Origin: Methylobacterium persicinum
Lineage (GTDB): Bacteria; Pseudomonadota; Alphaproteobacteria; Rhizobiales; Beijerinckiaceae
Direction of reading: 5' to 3'
DNA length: 64,000 nucleotides
Assembly (NCBI RefSeq): GCF_022179525.1
Contig: NZ_BPQX01000043.1
Coordinates: 52,407 to 116,406, forward strand
The translations under genes were made by a program, and so were the position numbers. The notes under the pieces were generated by a model that was given only the letters and a program-made list of their open reading frames with translations, did no database searches and was not told the DNA's origin. The number at the start of each line of letters is the position of its first letter. Within the stretch, counting starts at the first letter, position 1. Positions 30,563 through 39,548 of this stretch are shown piece by piece.

Positions 30563-30675
30563 CCCTCATCCTGAGGTGCCGCGTCAGCGGCCTCGAAGGA
30601 GGGCTCCAGAAGTCGCGCGATCCCTGGAACCCTCCTTCGAGGCCGCCGCTTCGCGCCGGCACCTCAGGATGAGGG
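30563..30675. repeat. Dispersed palindromic repeat, family A, copy 4
   Basis: It has the same outer arms (CCCTCATCCTGAGGTGCCG and complement) and inner arms as the other family A copies. It lies in the 310-base gap between the lyase and the MFS gene. Nothing else was seen there. Because it would fold strongly in RNA, it may lower expression of the transporter relative to the upstream genes. Confidence 0.9.
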
Positions 30676-30725
30676 CAAGAGGGGTCAACGGTAGCAACAT
30701 GCCAATTCGAACACCCCCTGGCGCC

Positions 30726-31649
30726 TCAGGCGGCCTGCGGGATCGGGTGCAGGTCGGAAGGGCGTCCGGCCTTGGCGACCTGCCCCGGCACGTCGTGCCC
30801 GACGAGGCGGGGCAGATCGCGGGAGAGGCCGATCAGAGCTTCGAGGTCGAGGCCCGTCGCGATGCCCATCTCCTCCGCCATGTTGGCGAGATCCTCGGTG
30901 CAGATGTTGCCCGTGGCCCCCGGTGCGAAGGGGCAACCGCCGAGGCCGCCGAGCGCCGCGTCGAACCGGCGGGCGCCGGCTCCGTAGGCGGCGAGCACGT
31001 TGGCGAGGCCGAGCCCTCGGGTGTTGTGGAAGTGGAGCGTCAGGCGCCCGGCCGGCACCAGGGCGAGCGCCCGGGCGACCAGCGCCTCGACCTGCCGGGG
31101 GTTGGCCATGCCGGTCGTGTCGGCGAGCGTCACCCCCTCGATCCCGAGGGCGAGGTAGCGCTCCACCTGCGCCAGCACCTTGTCCGCCGGCTGGTCGCCC
31201 TCGAAGGGGCAGCCGAAGGCCGTGGCCACCGTGGCGTTGGTGGACAGCCCTGAGCCCTTCAGCGTCTCCATGATCCGGCCGAAGCCCTCGATCGAGGCGG
31301 CGGGGGTCATGCCCATATTGGCGCGGTTGTGGGTCTCGCTGACGGAGGCGACGAGGTTCACCTCATCGACCTTCGCCGCCAGGGCCCGCTCGGCCCCCTT
31401 GGGGTTGGGCACCAGGGCGACGTAGACCGTGCCCGGCCGCCTCTTGATCCCGGCAAACACCTCGGCGGCGTCCGCCAGGGCGGGGACGGCTTTGGGCGAG
31501 ACGAAGGACGAGACCTCGATCCGCGAAAAGCCCGTGGCGGCGAGGGCGTCGATCAGGGCGACCTTGTCGGCCGTCTCCACGAAGACCGGCTCGATCTGGA
31601 ACCCGTCGCGGGTGGCGACCTCCTGGATCAGCATCGCATCGCCGGTCAT
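30726..31649 (-). CDS. Hydroxymethylglutaryl-CoA lyase-type enzyme
   Basis: The 307-residue TIM-barrel protein starts with VATRDGFQIEPVFVETADKV and has the EVSSFVSPKAVP segment. A metal-binding HFHNTRGLGLANVLAAYGAG and the C-terminal AALGGLGGCPFAPGATGNICTEDL with the catalytic Cys of the family are also present. It cleaves HMG-CoA or a related acyl-CoA such as citramalyl-CoA. It overlaps the CoA-transferase gene by four bases (ATGA at 31646-31649). The pair would first activate an acid with CoA and then cleave it, as in breakdown of leucine products, citramalate or itaconate; the exact substrate is open. Confidence 0.9.
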   Translation of the reverse strand: MTGDAMLIQEVATRDGFQIEPVFVETADKVALIDALAATGFSRIEVSSFVSPKAVPALADAAEVFAGIKRRPGTVYVALVPNPKGAERALAAKVDEVNLVASVSETHNRANMGMTPAASIEGFGRIMETLKGSGLSTNATVATAFGCPFEGDQPADKVLAQVERYLALGIEGVTLADTTGMANPRQVEALVARALALVPAGRLTLHFHNTRGLGLANVLAAYGAGARRFDAALGGLGGCPFAPGATGNICTEDLANMAEEMGIATGLDLEALIGLSRDLPRLVGHDVPGQVAKAGRPSDLHPIPQAA

Positions 31650-32863
31650 TGGACGGCTCCCTCGCGGCGCAGGCGCGCGATCGTCTCGGGATCGCGGCCG
31701 AGATCGGCCAGGACGTCGTCGGTGTGGGCGCCGAGCGCCGGCCCTTGCCAGCGCACCGAGCCCGGCGTGCCGGAGAGCTTGGGCACGATGCCTGGCATCT
31801 TGACCATCGTGCCGCCGGGCAGCTCGGCATCGAGGATCATGTCCCGGGCGGCGTAATGCGGATCGGCGACGATGTCGGCGACCGAGTAGATCCGCCCCGC
31901 CGGCACGTCGGCGGCGTCGAGGACGTCCAGGGCCTCGTCCACGCTGCGCGCCTTGGTCCAGTCGGCGATCACCCCGTCAAGCATCGCCGCCACGGCGCTG
32001 CGGCCGTCATTGCCGCGCAGCGACGGGTCCTCGGCGAGATCCGGGCGGCCGATGGCCGTCATCAGGCGGCGGAAGATCGGGTCCGAGTTGCCGGCGATGA
32101 CGACGAACCCGCCATCCTTGGTAGGATAGGTGTTGGAGGGCGTGATGCCGGGCAGCGCGCCGCCGGTGCGGGTGCGGACCTCGCCCAGCAGGTCGTATTC
32201 CGGGACGAGGCTCTCCATGACGTTGAACACGCTCTCCACGAGCGAGACGTCGATCACCTGGCCAGCGCCCCCGGCGGTCTTGACGTGCAGCAGGGCCATC
32301 AGGGCGCCGATCACCCCGTGGAGCGAGGCCAGCGTGTCGCCGATGCTGACGCCGACCCGGGCGGGGGGGCTGTCCGGGCTGCCGGTGGTGAAGCGGATGC
32401 CGCCCATCGACTCGCCGATGGCGCCGAAGCCAGGCCGGTCGCGGTAGGGGCCGGTCTGGCCGTAGCCGGAGATGCGGACCATCACCAGCTTCGGGTTCAG
32501 CGCCGACAGAACGTCCCAGCCCAGCCCGAGCTTCTCCAGGCCGCCGGGGCGGAAGTTCTCGACGACCACGTCGGCGCTGCGCACGAGGTCCTTGACCACG
32601 GCGAGACCGTCCGGCGATTTCAGATTGATCGCGATCGATTTCTTGTTGCGGGATTGCAGGTACCACCAGAGCGAGGTGCCCTCGTGCATCTTGCGCCACT
32701 TCCGCAGGGGGTCGCCGTCGTTCGGCGGCTCGACCTTGATGACCTCGGCGCCGAACTCGCCGAGGATCTTGGTGGCGAACGGTGCCGCGATGAGCTGTCC
32801 GAGTTCGAGGACTCGGATGCCGCTGAGCGGACCCTGGGCCGGAGCCGGCGATGAGCTTGGCAT
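31646..32863 (-). CDS. CaiB/BaiF family III CoA-transferase
   Basis: The 405-residue protein has the family III pattern: GIRVLELGQLIAAPFATKILGEFGAEVIKVEPPNDGDPLR at the N-terminus and DVVVENFRPGGLEKLGLG. The usual catalytic Asp position lies in GFGAIGESMGGIRFTTG or its vicinity. It moves CoA between acids. It is the first gene of the three-gene unit with the lyase and, past a repeat, the MFS carrier. The LysR gene at 33019-33924 lies upstream on the same strand and is the likely regulator. Confidence 0.93.
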   Translation of the reverse strand: MPSSSPAPAQGPLSGIRVLELGQLIAAPFATKILGEFGAEVIKVEPPNDGDPLRKWRKMHEGTSLWWYLQSRNKKSIAINLKSPDGLAVVKDLVRSADVVVENFRPGGLEKLGLGWDVLSALNPKLVMVRISGYGQTGPYRDRPGFGAIGESMGGIRFTTGSPDSPPARVGVSIGDTLASLHGVIGALMALLHVKTAGGAGQVIDVSLVESVFNVMESLVPEYDLLGEVRTRTGGALPGITPSNTYPTKDGGFVVIAGNSDPIFRRLMTAIGRPDLAEDPSLRGNDGRSAVAAMLDGVIADWTKARSVDEALDVLDAADVPAGRIYSVADIVADPHYAARDMILDAELPGGTMVKMPGIVPKLSGTPGSVRWQGPALGAHTDDVLADLGRDPETIARLRREGAVQ

Positions 32864-32973
32864 GAGCGCTCCCTCCTTGTTCTTTGATGGAAGAATACTG
32901 CGTTCGACCGGTGGGGCCTAAACGCGATGCGTCAGGCTGCGTTCTCCGGGAGAGAACGGCCACCCGCCGGTGT

Positions 32974-33005
32974 CCGTCATTGCTTCGCTGCGCTCGCAAT
33001 GACGG
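32974..33005. repeat. Half copy of family B repeat
   Basis: The stretch CGTCATTGCTTCGCTGCG followed by CTCGCAATGACGGG is the right arm of family B without its left partner. Confidence 0.65.
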
Positions 33006-33018
33006 GATGTGGCTCCTC

Positions 33019-33924
33019 TCACCCCGCCGCGCGCAGATGGGCGAACAGCAGGGCCGGCGCGGGGGTGAGGGCGCCGGGGCGCACGACGAGGAGCAGAGTG
33101 CGCTGGGCGAACGGGTCGCTGAGGGGGACGGCGGCGACGTTCATCTGGGGACCGAGGAGGGCGTGGACGCCCTCCGGCACGACGCCGAGTCCCATCCCCG
33201 CCTGCGTCATCCGGCAGATGGCGTCGAAGCTCGGCACGTGGATCCGCAGCTTCAGGGGGCGCCCGAGGCGCCGGGCCTCGTCGCGCAGGGCCGTGTAGAT
33301 CGAGCTTTCCCGGTGCATCCCGACATGGTCGTGATCGAGGGTCTCGGCCAGGGACACCGAGTCCCGCCCGGCCAGGGGATGTCCGGCCGGCACGACGAGG
33401 ACGAGGCGGTCGCGGCGATAGGGATAGGCGTCCAGGGAGCGCGTGTCGGTGCCCCCGGCGCAGATGCCGAGATCGGCCGCCCCGTCCTCGACCCCGGTCA
33501 CCACGCCGGTGCTCGGGCGCTCCTCCAGATCCACGCGGATCTCACCCTGCGCGGCCAGGAACGCCTGAAGATCGTCCGGCAGGAACTGGACGATGGCCGA
33601 GAGGTTCGCCAGCACCCGGACGAAACCCCGCACGCCGCGGGCATGCTCGGCGAGTTCGAGGCTGATCTGCTCGGCGCTGGCCAGCATCCGCCGGGTGTGA
33701 TGCAGGAGGGTCTCGCCCGCCGGGGTCGGGCGCATCCCCTTGGGGCCGCGGGCGAGCAGTTGGCAGCCAAGCGCCCGCTCCAGCTCCGCGAGGCGCTTGC
33801 TCACCGCCGACGGGGCGATGGCGGCCCGCCGTGCCGCGCCATTCAGCGTCCCGTCCTCGCAGATGGCCGCGAAGAGCCGGAGGGTCTTGAGGTCGAGGCG
33901 GTTCAGGATGGCCGGCGTCGCCAT
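33019..33924 (-). CDS. LysR-family transcriptional regulator
   Basis: The 301-residue protein has an N-terminal LysR helix-turn-helix (LDLKTLRLFAAICEDGTLNGAARRAAIAPSAVSKRLAELE) and a periplasmic-binding-like effector domain. The start at 33924 gives the normal length. However, the frame stays open to a GTG at 33996 that overlaps the stop codon of the small membrane protein (GTGA), so a 325-residue form coupled to that gene is possible. The neighbouring CoA-transferase/lyase/transporter genes are its probable targets. Confidence 0.88.
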   Translation of the reverse strand: MATPAILNRLDLKTLRLFAAICEDGTLNGAARRAAIAPSAVSKRLAELERALGCQLLARGPKGMRPTPAGETLLHHTRRMLASAEQISLELAEHARGVRGFVRVLANLSAIVQFLPDDLQAFLAAQGEIRVDLEERPSTGVVTGVEDGAADLGICAGGTDTRSLDAYPYRRDRLVLVVPAGHPLAGRDSVSLAETLDHDHVGMHRESSIYTALRDEARRLGRPLKLRIHVPSFDAICRMTQAGMGLGVVPEGVHALLGPQMNVAAVPLSDPFAQRTLLLVVRPGALTPAPALLFAHLRAAG

Positions 33925-33992
33925 CTCCTGTGGCGTGGCCGGCCCCGTCGGGATCTGCGCGCTGCCGCCCGGCCTCCGCAATCGGGGTGCCC

Positions 33993-34286
33993 TCACTCCT
34001 GGTTGATGTGCGGCTCACCCTCGATCCGGCGCGTGTCCTTGGTGGACAGGCGGCGGACATGGCGCGCGAGGGCCAATATCATGATCCCGCCGACATAGCC
34101 GACCTGCATGGTCACGAAGGCGTACGCCAGCAGACCCAGCCCGAACTGGTGCCCGCCGACCGCGCCGAGGAGGCCCAGCGCGAGGACGACCGCCACCGCG
34201 GTCAGGCCGAAGCCCACGACGGTCACGTAATAGGCGCAGATGGCCCCGAACGCGGCGAAGAGCGTCAGGGTCTCGAACGTGGTCAT
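33993..34286 (-). CDS. Small membrane protein
   Basis: The 97-residue protein has three hydrophobic helices (about residues 5-25, 28-48 and 50-75). A charged tail follows (LARHVRRLSTKDTRRIEGEPHINQE). The family was not recognised. It overlaps the longer LysR frame by four bases, which suggests one transcript with that regulator. The regular alternation of hydrophobic helices supports a real gene. Confidence 0.65.
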   Translation of the reverse strand: MTTFETLTLFAAFGAICAYYVTVVGFGLTAVAVVLALGLLGAVGGHQFGLGLLAYAFVTMQVGYVGGIMILALARHVRRLSTKDTRRIEGEPHINQE

Positions 34287-35067
34287 CGTCCGCCTCCGTC
34301 GGCCGGCCGCTCTCGGACCGGGTTGCTCTGCCGGGCACGTTCAGGGTCGGAAATCGTCAGAAGGTCCGCCCGCCGCGGTGGCGCGGCACCATCTACGTAG
34401 TTCGCTGTAACACAAATGTTCATTCGATTAATCACATTTTTTCAAAACAGCGAACAAAGCAACTATCAGCACGAATTTATCGGAGATGCGTTTACGCCTC
34501 GTGAACGACAAGCTGTCTTTCCGCCGACTGACCTTGTCGGCGGGTGGGGATAGGCAGGGGGAAGATAACAAAAATTAAGTATGCCAGTAATCGTGCTGAT
34601 TCGCACGTACTTTCGAAGTGTCGCGGTGCAAGAGGCAAGACAAGGGCGGTCGTGCCGATGTCTCGGCCGCGAGGCTTCGTAAGTCACCGCTCTCACGGCA
34701 TCCGGTGGCTAGGGGACGGCGTTGCCGACAGGGCGAGAGGCCGCGGCACCGGCGCAGGCCGACTGGCGGAGCCCATCCGCAAGATCGACGCGGCCCCCGC
34801 CTAAGAGTTTGCCCGCCGACGGGCTGGCGCCTGTCTGCAAAACTCATGGTTCCTCCCGTGCGGACGTTGCCGCCAGCGCGTCGAACCACGACGCGCCCTG
34901 GATTGATTTCGATTAAAGCCCGCGCTCCAGCCCGTGTCTAGGGACATCGGGGCAAGAAAAGCCATAAATCGACGCAGGGAGTATGAAGAATCCGAACAGT
35001 CTAGCCTGGCTCAAGCCTGGAGCGATCGTCGGCGCCGGCGCGCGATCGCCAGGGCTGACCGCCCGGG
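34287..35067. other. Long gap without a supported gene
   Basis: The 781-base stretch includes an AT-rich zone (about 34390-34640) and GC-rich sequence after it. Short frames on both strands have no domain, signal peptide or ribosome site. No tRNA-like fold or repeat family was found. Confidence 0.6.
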
Positions 35068-35478
35068 TCAGGTCCGGCGCCGGGCGATCAGGCGCGCCAG
35101 CCGCGGACGAAGCGGAAGCGACAGGCGGTAAGCCGCCTCCGCGACCGGCATCAGAGGGCGCAGGCCGAAGACGCGAAGGTCGAGGACACGCCCGAGCCAG
35201 CGCCAGCCCGGCAGGGTGCGCCAGAGGCGTGCAAAGGCCGCGGCGCCGGACACGAGTTGCCCGTCCGCATCGCGCACGTGGAAACGGGCCAGGGCAGCCT
35301 CGCGGGGGAGGCCGGCCCCAAGGTCCGGCGCGCGCGCGTCGCGGCCGACATCGACGAAGTCGAGCCGGTCGCTACCCGCGCAGTGGCGGTAATGGTCGAT
35401 CTCCGCCCGGCAGAGGGGGCACCCGCCGTCGTAGTAGATCGTCAGATCCTTTGCGGCAGCGTCCTGCGGGGCCGTCAT
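35068..35478 (-). CDS. DCC-family thiol-disulfide oxidoreductase-like protein (DUF393)
   Basis: The 136-residue protein has the family's opening YYDGGCPLCRAEIDHYR with a CxxC pair. The RFHVRDADGQLVSGAAAFARLWRTLPGW segment and a C-terminal helix (AYRLSLPLRPRLARLIARRR) are also typical. These proteins have a thioredoxin-like fold; their physiological substrates are poorly known. The gene lies 58 bases 3' of the MucR gene start region on the same strand but need not share a transcript. Confidence 0.9.
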   Translation of the reverse strand: MTAPQDAAAKDLTIYYDGGCPLCRAEIDHYRHCAGSDRLDFVDVGRDARAPDLGAGLPREAALARFHVRDADGQLVSGAAAFARLWRTLPGWRWLGRVLDLRVFGLRPLMPVAEAAYRLSLPLRPRLARLIARRRT

Positions 35479-35535
35479 GATGACGGGCCCGCGTCGGCGG
35501 CTGCAGCGGCGTCCCGGTTCCGCGTCATCGGCGGA

Positions 35536-36012
35536 TCAGGCCACCTTCTGCCGCCCCCGGGCTGCTGCCGGAGCCTCCGCCCGCTCTGAGTCCCGCTCGC
35601 CACCCCGGCCGAGACCCAGCGACTTGGCGAGGCTCGAGCGCTTCTCGCTGTAGGAACTCGCGACCATCGGATAATCGGCCGGAAGTCCGTAGCGCTCCCT
35701 GTAGCTGTCCGGGTTGAGCCCGTGGGAGGTCAGGTGCCGCTTCAGGGTCTTGTAGGCTTTGCCGTCGATGAAGCTGACGATCCCGTCGGGACGCACCGAC
35801 TTGCGGATCTGGGCCGCCGTCGGTCTTCCCGTCTCTTCTTCGGGCTTGCCGACCGGGTCGTTCGTGCCGAAACCGCCGAGGGACGCATGGACGCTCGCGA
35901 TGAGCGCCGGCAGATCGCCCACGGCGACATGATTGTGCGAGACGTAGGCGGCGACAATTTCGCCGGTCATCTCAATCAGTTCGATAGTCTGGTGCTTTTC
36001 CTGGCTGGTCAT
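35536..36012 (-). CDS. MucR/Ros-family transcriptional regulator
   Basis: The 158-residue protein matches the MucR family. An N-terminal helical part (TIELIEMTGEIVAAYVSHNHVAVGDLPALIASVHASL) and a zinc-finger-like core (SVRPDGIVSFIDGKAYKTLKRHLTSHGLNPDSYRERYGLPADYPMVA) are visible. The usual first Cys pair of the finger is replaced (VSFIDG instead of CLEDGK), while His residues of RHLTSHGL remain, as in rhizobial variants without bound zinc. These proteins bind AT-rich DNA and control exopolysaccharide and surface traits. The start at 36012 excludes an upstream stretch rich in unusual residues. Confidence 0.93.
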   Translation of the reverse strand: MTSQEKHQTIELIEMTGEIVAAYVSHNHVAVGDLPALIASVHASLGGFGTNDPVGKPEEETGRPTAAQIRKSVRPDGIVSFIDGKAYKTLKRHLTSHGLNPDSYRERYGLPADYPMVASSYSEKRSSLAKSLGLGRGGERDSERAEAPAAARGRQKVA

Positions 36013-36432
36013 TTTCTGTACTCGTGACGCCCTCAAGATCAGAAAATAAAGCAAAAAACACGGTATTCAATGCCGAAAAGCAATTTTCTAAGTAGCAAAT
36101 TTTGTCGCGGGATCTTGCTCTCCTCATCGATCCGCTGACGGATCTTAAGCTGCGCGCCCTGACCCGCGCTGTTGGAGCGCAGTTGCTCCCCCGGACACTT
36201 CATGAACCCGCCCCGTACCAGCGAAATGCGTGCCAAACCATCAAATCTGAAGTCTCGGCACCCCTGTTAGGGGTCGGCAGGCTAGCTGCGGGGGATATGA
36301 ATGATCGAAGATTGTCATCTAACGCAATAAAAACGGCGAAAACTGTATTGCTCACGAGCGTTTTCGGTTACACAACCTTGACGAGGCGTGTGGGGACTTT
36401 GCCGCCCTGAGGGAGCGACGACCGGGTTCGTG
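36013..36432. other. Gap between mucR and the AraC gene
   Basis: The stretch is more AT-rich than its surroundings, especially 36013-36110 and 36300-36370, and probably holds the mucR promoter. MucR proteins often bind such DNA, so autoregulation is plausible. No gene was found. Confidence 0.5.
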
Positions 36433-37479
36433 ATGAGTGTGCGTGGACCCAATCTGCGTCTGGAAGGGTCGACCCTTGGTCCGCGGTCGATCTCGGTGTG
36501 GCGGGAGGCGGTGGCGCCGTTCTGGGATGTCCAGATCCGGAAGGAGGACATGTCGGATTTTCGCGGCCGGTCGGAGGTCTATCACCTCGGCAACGCGATC
36601 CTGGGCTTCACCGCGGCGTCGGAACTGCGCATGCAGCGGGCGTCGGGTCTCGTCGCGCGGATGGGCGTCGATCACATCGCGGCCAAGATCCGGATGGACG
36701 GGCATGCGCAGGTCGAGATCGCCGGGCGCGAGGCGGTGATGGCCCCCGGCGACGTGTGCCTCCTCGACCTATCGCAGCCCCTGTCCCTCCGATCGACCGA
36801 TTACCGGGCCATCACGGTCATCATGCCCCGGGCCCTGTTTCCGGACGGCGGTTTCGGCCTGGACGGGGCTCATGGCACGATCCTTCGGGCCGCCACGCCC
36901 TTCGGGGCCCTGGTCAGCGAGCATCTCAAGGCGCTGGGCACGAGCGCCCCCCTCTGCAACGCGGAGGAATCCCGGGCCGCGGCCCAGGCGACCGCGATCC
37001 TTCTTGCGATGGGCGCACGCACGGCCGGGGCCGCGGACGGGCTGGCCCGCCCGATCGAGCGGGCGCCGGTCTTCCTGAACATCCGCCGTTACATCGACGC
37101 GCAGATTGGGTCGCCGGACCTCGGCGTGGAGGACCTCTGCCGGCGCTTCGGCCTATCCCGCAGCGGGCTGTACCGCCTGTTCGCCCCCCTGGGCGGCGTC
37201 GCCGAGCATATCCGCCGCCGGAGGCTCTCCCGGGCCTATCGCGACCTGACGGGGGCGGCCCACGACGGGATCAGGGTCTCCGAGATCGCCTACCGCTACG
37301 GCTACGCGAGCCCGGCGAGCTTCACGCAGGCGTTCCGGGCCGAGTTCGGCGTCAGTCCCAAGGACGTGAAGGCCGGCGGCGTCCGGCCCGTCCGTGCCGT
37401 CGGGCCCGACTTACCCACCGGTCTGCCTGAGGGCGACTGGGACGATTTCTACGATTGGGTTCTCAAATTGGACATCTGA
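36433..37479 (+). CDS. AraC-family transcriptional regulator
   Basis: From the ATG at 36433 the protein has an N-terminal AraC-binding-like domain (IRKEDMSDFRGRSEVYHLGNAILGF, then MAPGDVCLLDLSQPLSLRS). A C-terminal two-helix-turn-helix domain follows: LGVEDLCRRFGLSRSGLYRLFAPLGGVAEHIRRRRL and ISEIAYRYGYASPASFTQAFRAEFGVSPKDV-like sequence. Neither the ligand nor the targets are evident, and no operon partner follows. A repeat-rich gap lies downstream to 38095. Confidence 0.92.
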   Translation: MSVRGPNLRLEGSTLGPRSISVWREAVAPFWDVQIRKEDMSDFRGRSEVYHLGNAILGFTAASELRMQRASGLVARMGVDHIAAKIRMDGHAQVEIAGREAVMAPGDVCLLDLSQPLSLRSTDYRAITVIMPRALFPDGGFGLDGAHGTILRAATPFGALVSEHLKALGTSAPLCNAEESRAAAQATAILLAMGARTAGAADGLARPIERAPVFLNIRRYIDAQIGSPDLGVEDLCRRFGLSRSGLYRLFAPLGGVAEHIRRRRLSRAYRDLTGAAHDGIRVSEIAYRYGYASPASFTQAFRAEFGVSPKDVKAGGVRPVRAVGPDLPTGLPEGDWDDFYDWVLKLDI

Positions 37480-37891
37480 CCCGACGATTTGGGACACCGG
37501 CTTAAGACATTGGGACGTGCGACTATCGCATGATCAATAGCAAAGCCTCAGAAACCCCGACCGGTGTTGGGGGCTCGTATGATGTGGATGGCGAAGGGGC
37601 CGCCTTGGGCCCGGGAGGGGCGCGGATCGGAGGTTCCGGGCGAGCGCCGGAGCCGGGGCCCTTTGATCAAGCGGTGGATCGGTTTCGCCCAGCGCCGCGC
37701 CGCCCGGATGCGCCGCGAGGAGCCCCGCGAGGCCGCTGAGATCATCACCTTGCCCTGGGCGCAGACCTTCGGAAAGCCAAGTTGCAGGCAGGATTTCAGT
37801 GGCGATGGGCAGTCCCTGCCGAGTGGCGCAATCGTCCTCGTGACCCGGCGCTAGAGCTTCTTCCGGGACACTTGGATCACGTCAGCACCAC

Positions 37892-37983
37892 GGTCATTGC
37901 GGGTGGGGCGAAGCAATCCAGGGATCCGCTCAGTTCTGAGATGTCCCGCTGCCCTGGATTGCTTCGCTCCGCTCGCAAAGACG
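37892..37983. repeat. Dispersed palindromic repeat, family B, copy 2
   Basis: The left part GGTCATTGCGGGTGGGG with GCGAAGCAATCCAGGG is paired with the right part CCCTGGATTGCTTCGC ending CTCGCAAAGACGG. It appears to have landed inside a copy of the family C unit (remnants at about 37856-37880 and 38011-38082). The rest of 37480-38095 shows no convincing gene. Confidence 0.88.
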
Positions 37984-38010
37984 GAAAGTACGCGATCGAA
38001 TGATTTTCGA

Positions 38011-38082
38011 AAACGCTCTACGCTATTATTTTTGCCGCATTTTATAGTGCCGAACCGGCGTCCACTTTGCGGGAAATGCTCG
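38011..38082. repeat. Family C repeat, second copy
   Basis: The stretch from AACGCTCTACGC through TTTTTGCCGCATTTTATAG and GCCGAACCGG matches 2368-2437 with scattered changes. It ends just before the 3' end of rcnA. Confidence 0.7.
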
Positions 38083-38095
38083 CGCGCGGCTTCCC

Positions 38096-39220
38096 TCAAG
38101 GTCGGAGGATGGGACCGGAGGACGCGGTATGGTCCCGAGCCTCGTGCCGGAGGCCCGTCCAGCCGAGCCAGCTCGTGTAGAGGCCCACCAGGACGATGAG
38201 CGCCGCGGACGCGTAGGGTGCCCTGCGGGCGAAGGCGCCAAAGCCCGACCAACGCGTCGACACATGGCGCACGCTCAGCGCCGCCAGAACCCCGGCCGAG
38301 ACCATCGTGAGTGCCAAGCCGATGCTGAAGCACACGACCAGCGCGAATCCGAGGCTGAACTGCTTGAGCTGAATGCACAGCAGCAGGACGGTGATGGCCG
38401 CCGGACAGGGGATCAGGCCGCCCGTCAGACCGAACAGCACGATCTGGCCTGTCGTCACCGTGCGCCCATCGAAGCGGCGCCGGATGTCCTCCGCATGGGC
38501 GCGGGCATGAGCGTCGTCCTCGTCACCGAGGTTCATGGGGTTGGGCCCGTGGTCGTGCTCCGCGAAGACAAGGTCGTGGATCTCGCTGCCGCCCGCCCCG
38601 GTCAGGTGCAGGCGGGCCGTGAAGGTGTGGGGTTCGGGGATCTCGTCCCGGCTCACCAACCCGTCGCCTTCGCGAAGGACGGCGAAGGTTTGCCCGCTCC
38701 CATCCGGTCGCAGGGTCTCCACGGTCAGGTCCGCGGCTTCGGGGAGGGGCCCGTCAGCGGCGCGCACGCGCCACCGGGGCGGCGACCCGTCCTCCCACAC
38801 CTCCACGGCAAGCACGCCGCGCCCGGTGGCGACCTGCCTCATCTCATCGTGGTGGTGGTGGTGATGCCCGTGGTGTTGCTCGCGCCACGTGCGCCACGCC
38901 ATCCAGAGGGCGATGGCAACGATGACGACGGCCGAGGCGAGCTGGAAATACGGCTCGGCAGCCTCGCCGCCCCATTCCCGCCCGAGCCACTGGCCGCCCA
39001 AGGCGATGATCCACACCACGGCCGTGTGTGACAGCGTCGCCGCCAGCCCGAGCAGGACAGCCTGCATCACCGTGCCCCGCACGGCGATGATGAAAGCGGC
39101 CATCATCGTCTTCGAATGACCGGGCTCCATGCCGTGAAGGGCGCCGAGCAGGATCGCGCTCGGGACGAACAGCCAGGCATGGGCGGTGCCCTGCTGAAGC
39201 AGGTCGGCGAACGGTGTCAT
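38096..39220 (-). CDS. rcnA: Nickel/cobalt efflux protein RcnA
   Basis: The 374-residue membrane protein has six or more helices. HGMEPGHSKTMMAAFI near residue 30 is the RcnA/NicO signature, and a cytoplasmic His-rich loop (HHGHHHHHHDEM) lies near residue 115. TGGLIPCPAAITVLLLCIQL and FSIGLALTMVSAGV follow in the second half. It pumps Ni or Co out of the cell. It follows rcnR by nine bases on the same strand, with the operator at 39532-39548 in front of both, so it should be induced by nickel or cobalt. The long insert between the His loop and the second membrane half (about residues 125-260) is larger than in the E. coli protein. Confidence 0.95.
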   Translation of the reverse strand: MTPFADLLQQGTAHAWLFVPSAILLGALHGMEPGHSKTMMAAFIIAVRGTVMQAVLLGLAATLSHTAVVWIIALGGQWLGREWGGEAAEPYFQLASAVVIVAIALWMAWRTWREQHHGHHHHHHDEMRQVATGRGVLAVEVWEDGSPPRWRVRAADGPLPEAADLTVETLRPDGSGQTFAVLREGDGLVSRDEIPEPHTFTARLHLTGAGGSEIHDLVFAEHDHGPNPMNLGDEDDAHARAHAEDIRRRFDGRTVTTGQIVLFGLTGGLIPCPAAITVLLLCIQLKQFSLGFALVVCFSIGLALTMVSAGVLAALSVRHVSTRWSGFGAFARRAPYASAALIVLVGLYTSWLGWTGLRHEARDHTASSGPILRP

Positions 39221-39229
39221 GGCGTCCCG

Positions 39230-39508
39230 TTACTTGAGGTAGGTCCGCACCACGTCGATCAGCTCGGCCGCGCCCCGGGCGCGGTCGGCGTCCGGATCCG
39301 CATCCGGGTTCACGACGTGGTGGCGGATGTGATCTTCGATCAGCTCGGCGGTCAGGCCATTGATGGCCCCGCGCATCGAGGCGACCAGCATCAGGATGTC
39401 GCCGCAGCCGAGTTCGGCCTCCAGAGCCCGCTCGACGGCCTCCGCCTGCCCCCTGATCCGCCGAACCCGGGCCAGGAGCTTGGCCTTTTCCTTGATCGTG
39501 TGGGCCAT
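39230..39508 (-). CDS. rcnR: Ni/Co-responsive repressor RcnR
   Basis: The 92-residue protein belongs to the CsoR/RcnR/FrmR family. All four RcnR metal ligands are at their classical positions: His3, Cys35, His60 and His64. FrmR-type proteins lack this set, so a Ni/Co sensor is well supported. It is the first gene of a two-gene operon with rcnA and should repress it until metal binds. Confidence 0.96.
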   Translation of the reverse strand: MAHTIKEKAKLLARVRRIRGQAEAVERALEAELGCGDILMLVASMRGAINGLTAELIEDHIRHHVVNPDADPDADRARGAAELIDVVRTYLK

Positions 39509-39531
39509 GCGACAACCTCTCGGAGAGACGT

Positions 39532-39548
39532 ATAGGGGGGTACCCTAT
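39532..39548. promoter_or_regulatory. RcnR-type operator
   Basis: ATAGGGGGGTACCCTAT, 23 bases upstream of rcnR, has AT-rich ends around a G-tract and ends in inverted repeats (ATAGGG and CCCTAT). That is the shape of RcnR/CsoR-family sites. Confidence 0.8.

Noticed and set aside
34466-35060. Short frames in the 34.3-35.1 kb gap, including one starting MKNPNSLAWLKPG at 34983
   Set aside because: No suitable ribosome spacing; the sequences soon become low-complexity and overlap the DCC gene antisense.
37579-37854. Plus-strand frame in the repeat-rich gap after the AraC gene
   Set aside because: It is rich in Arg and Pro with no structured pattern, ribosome site or known family; kept out for lack of support.
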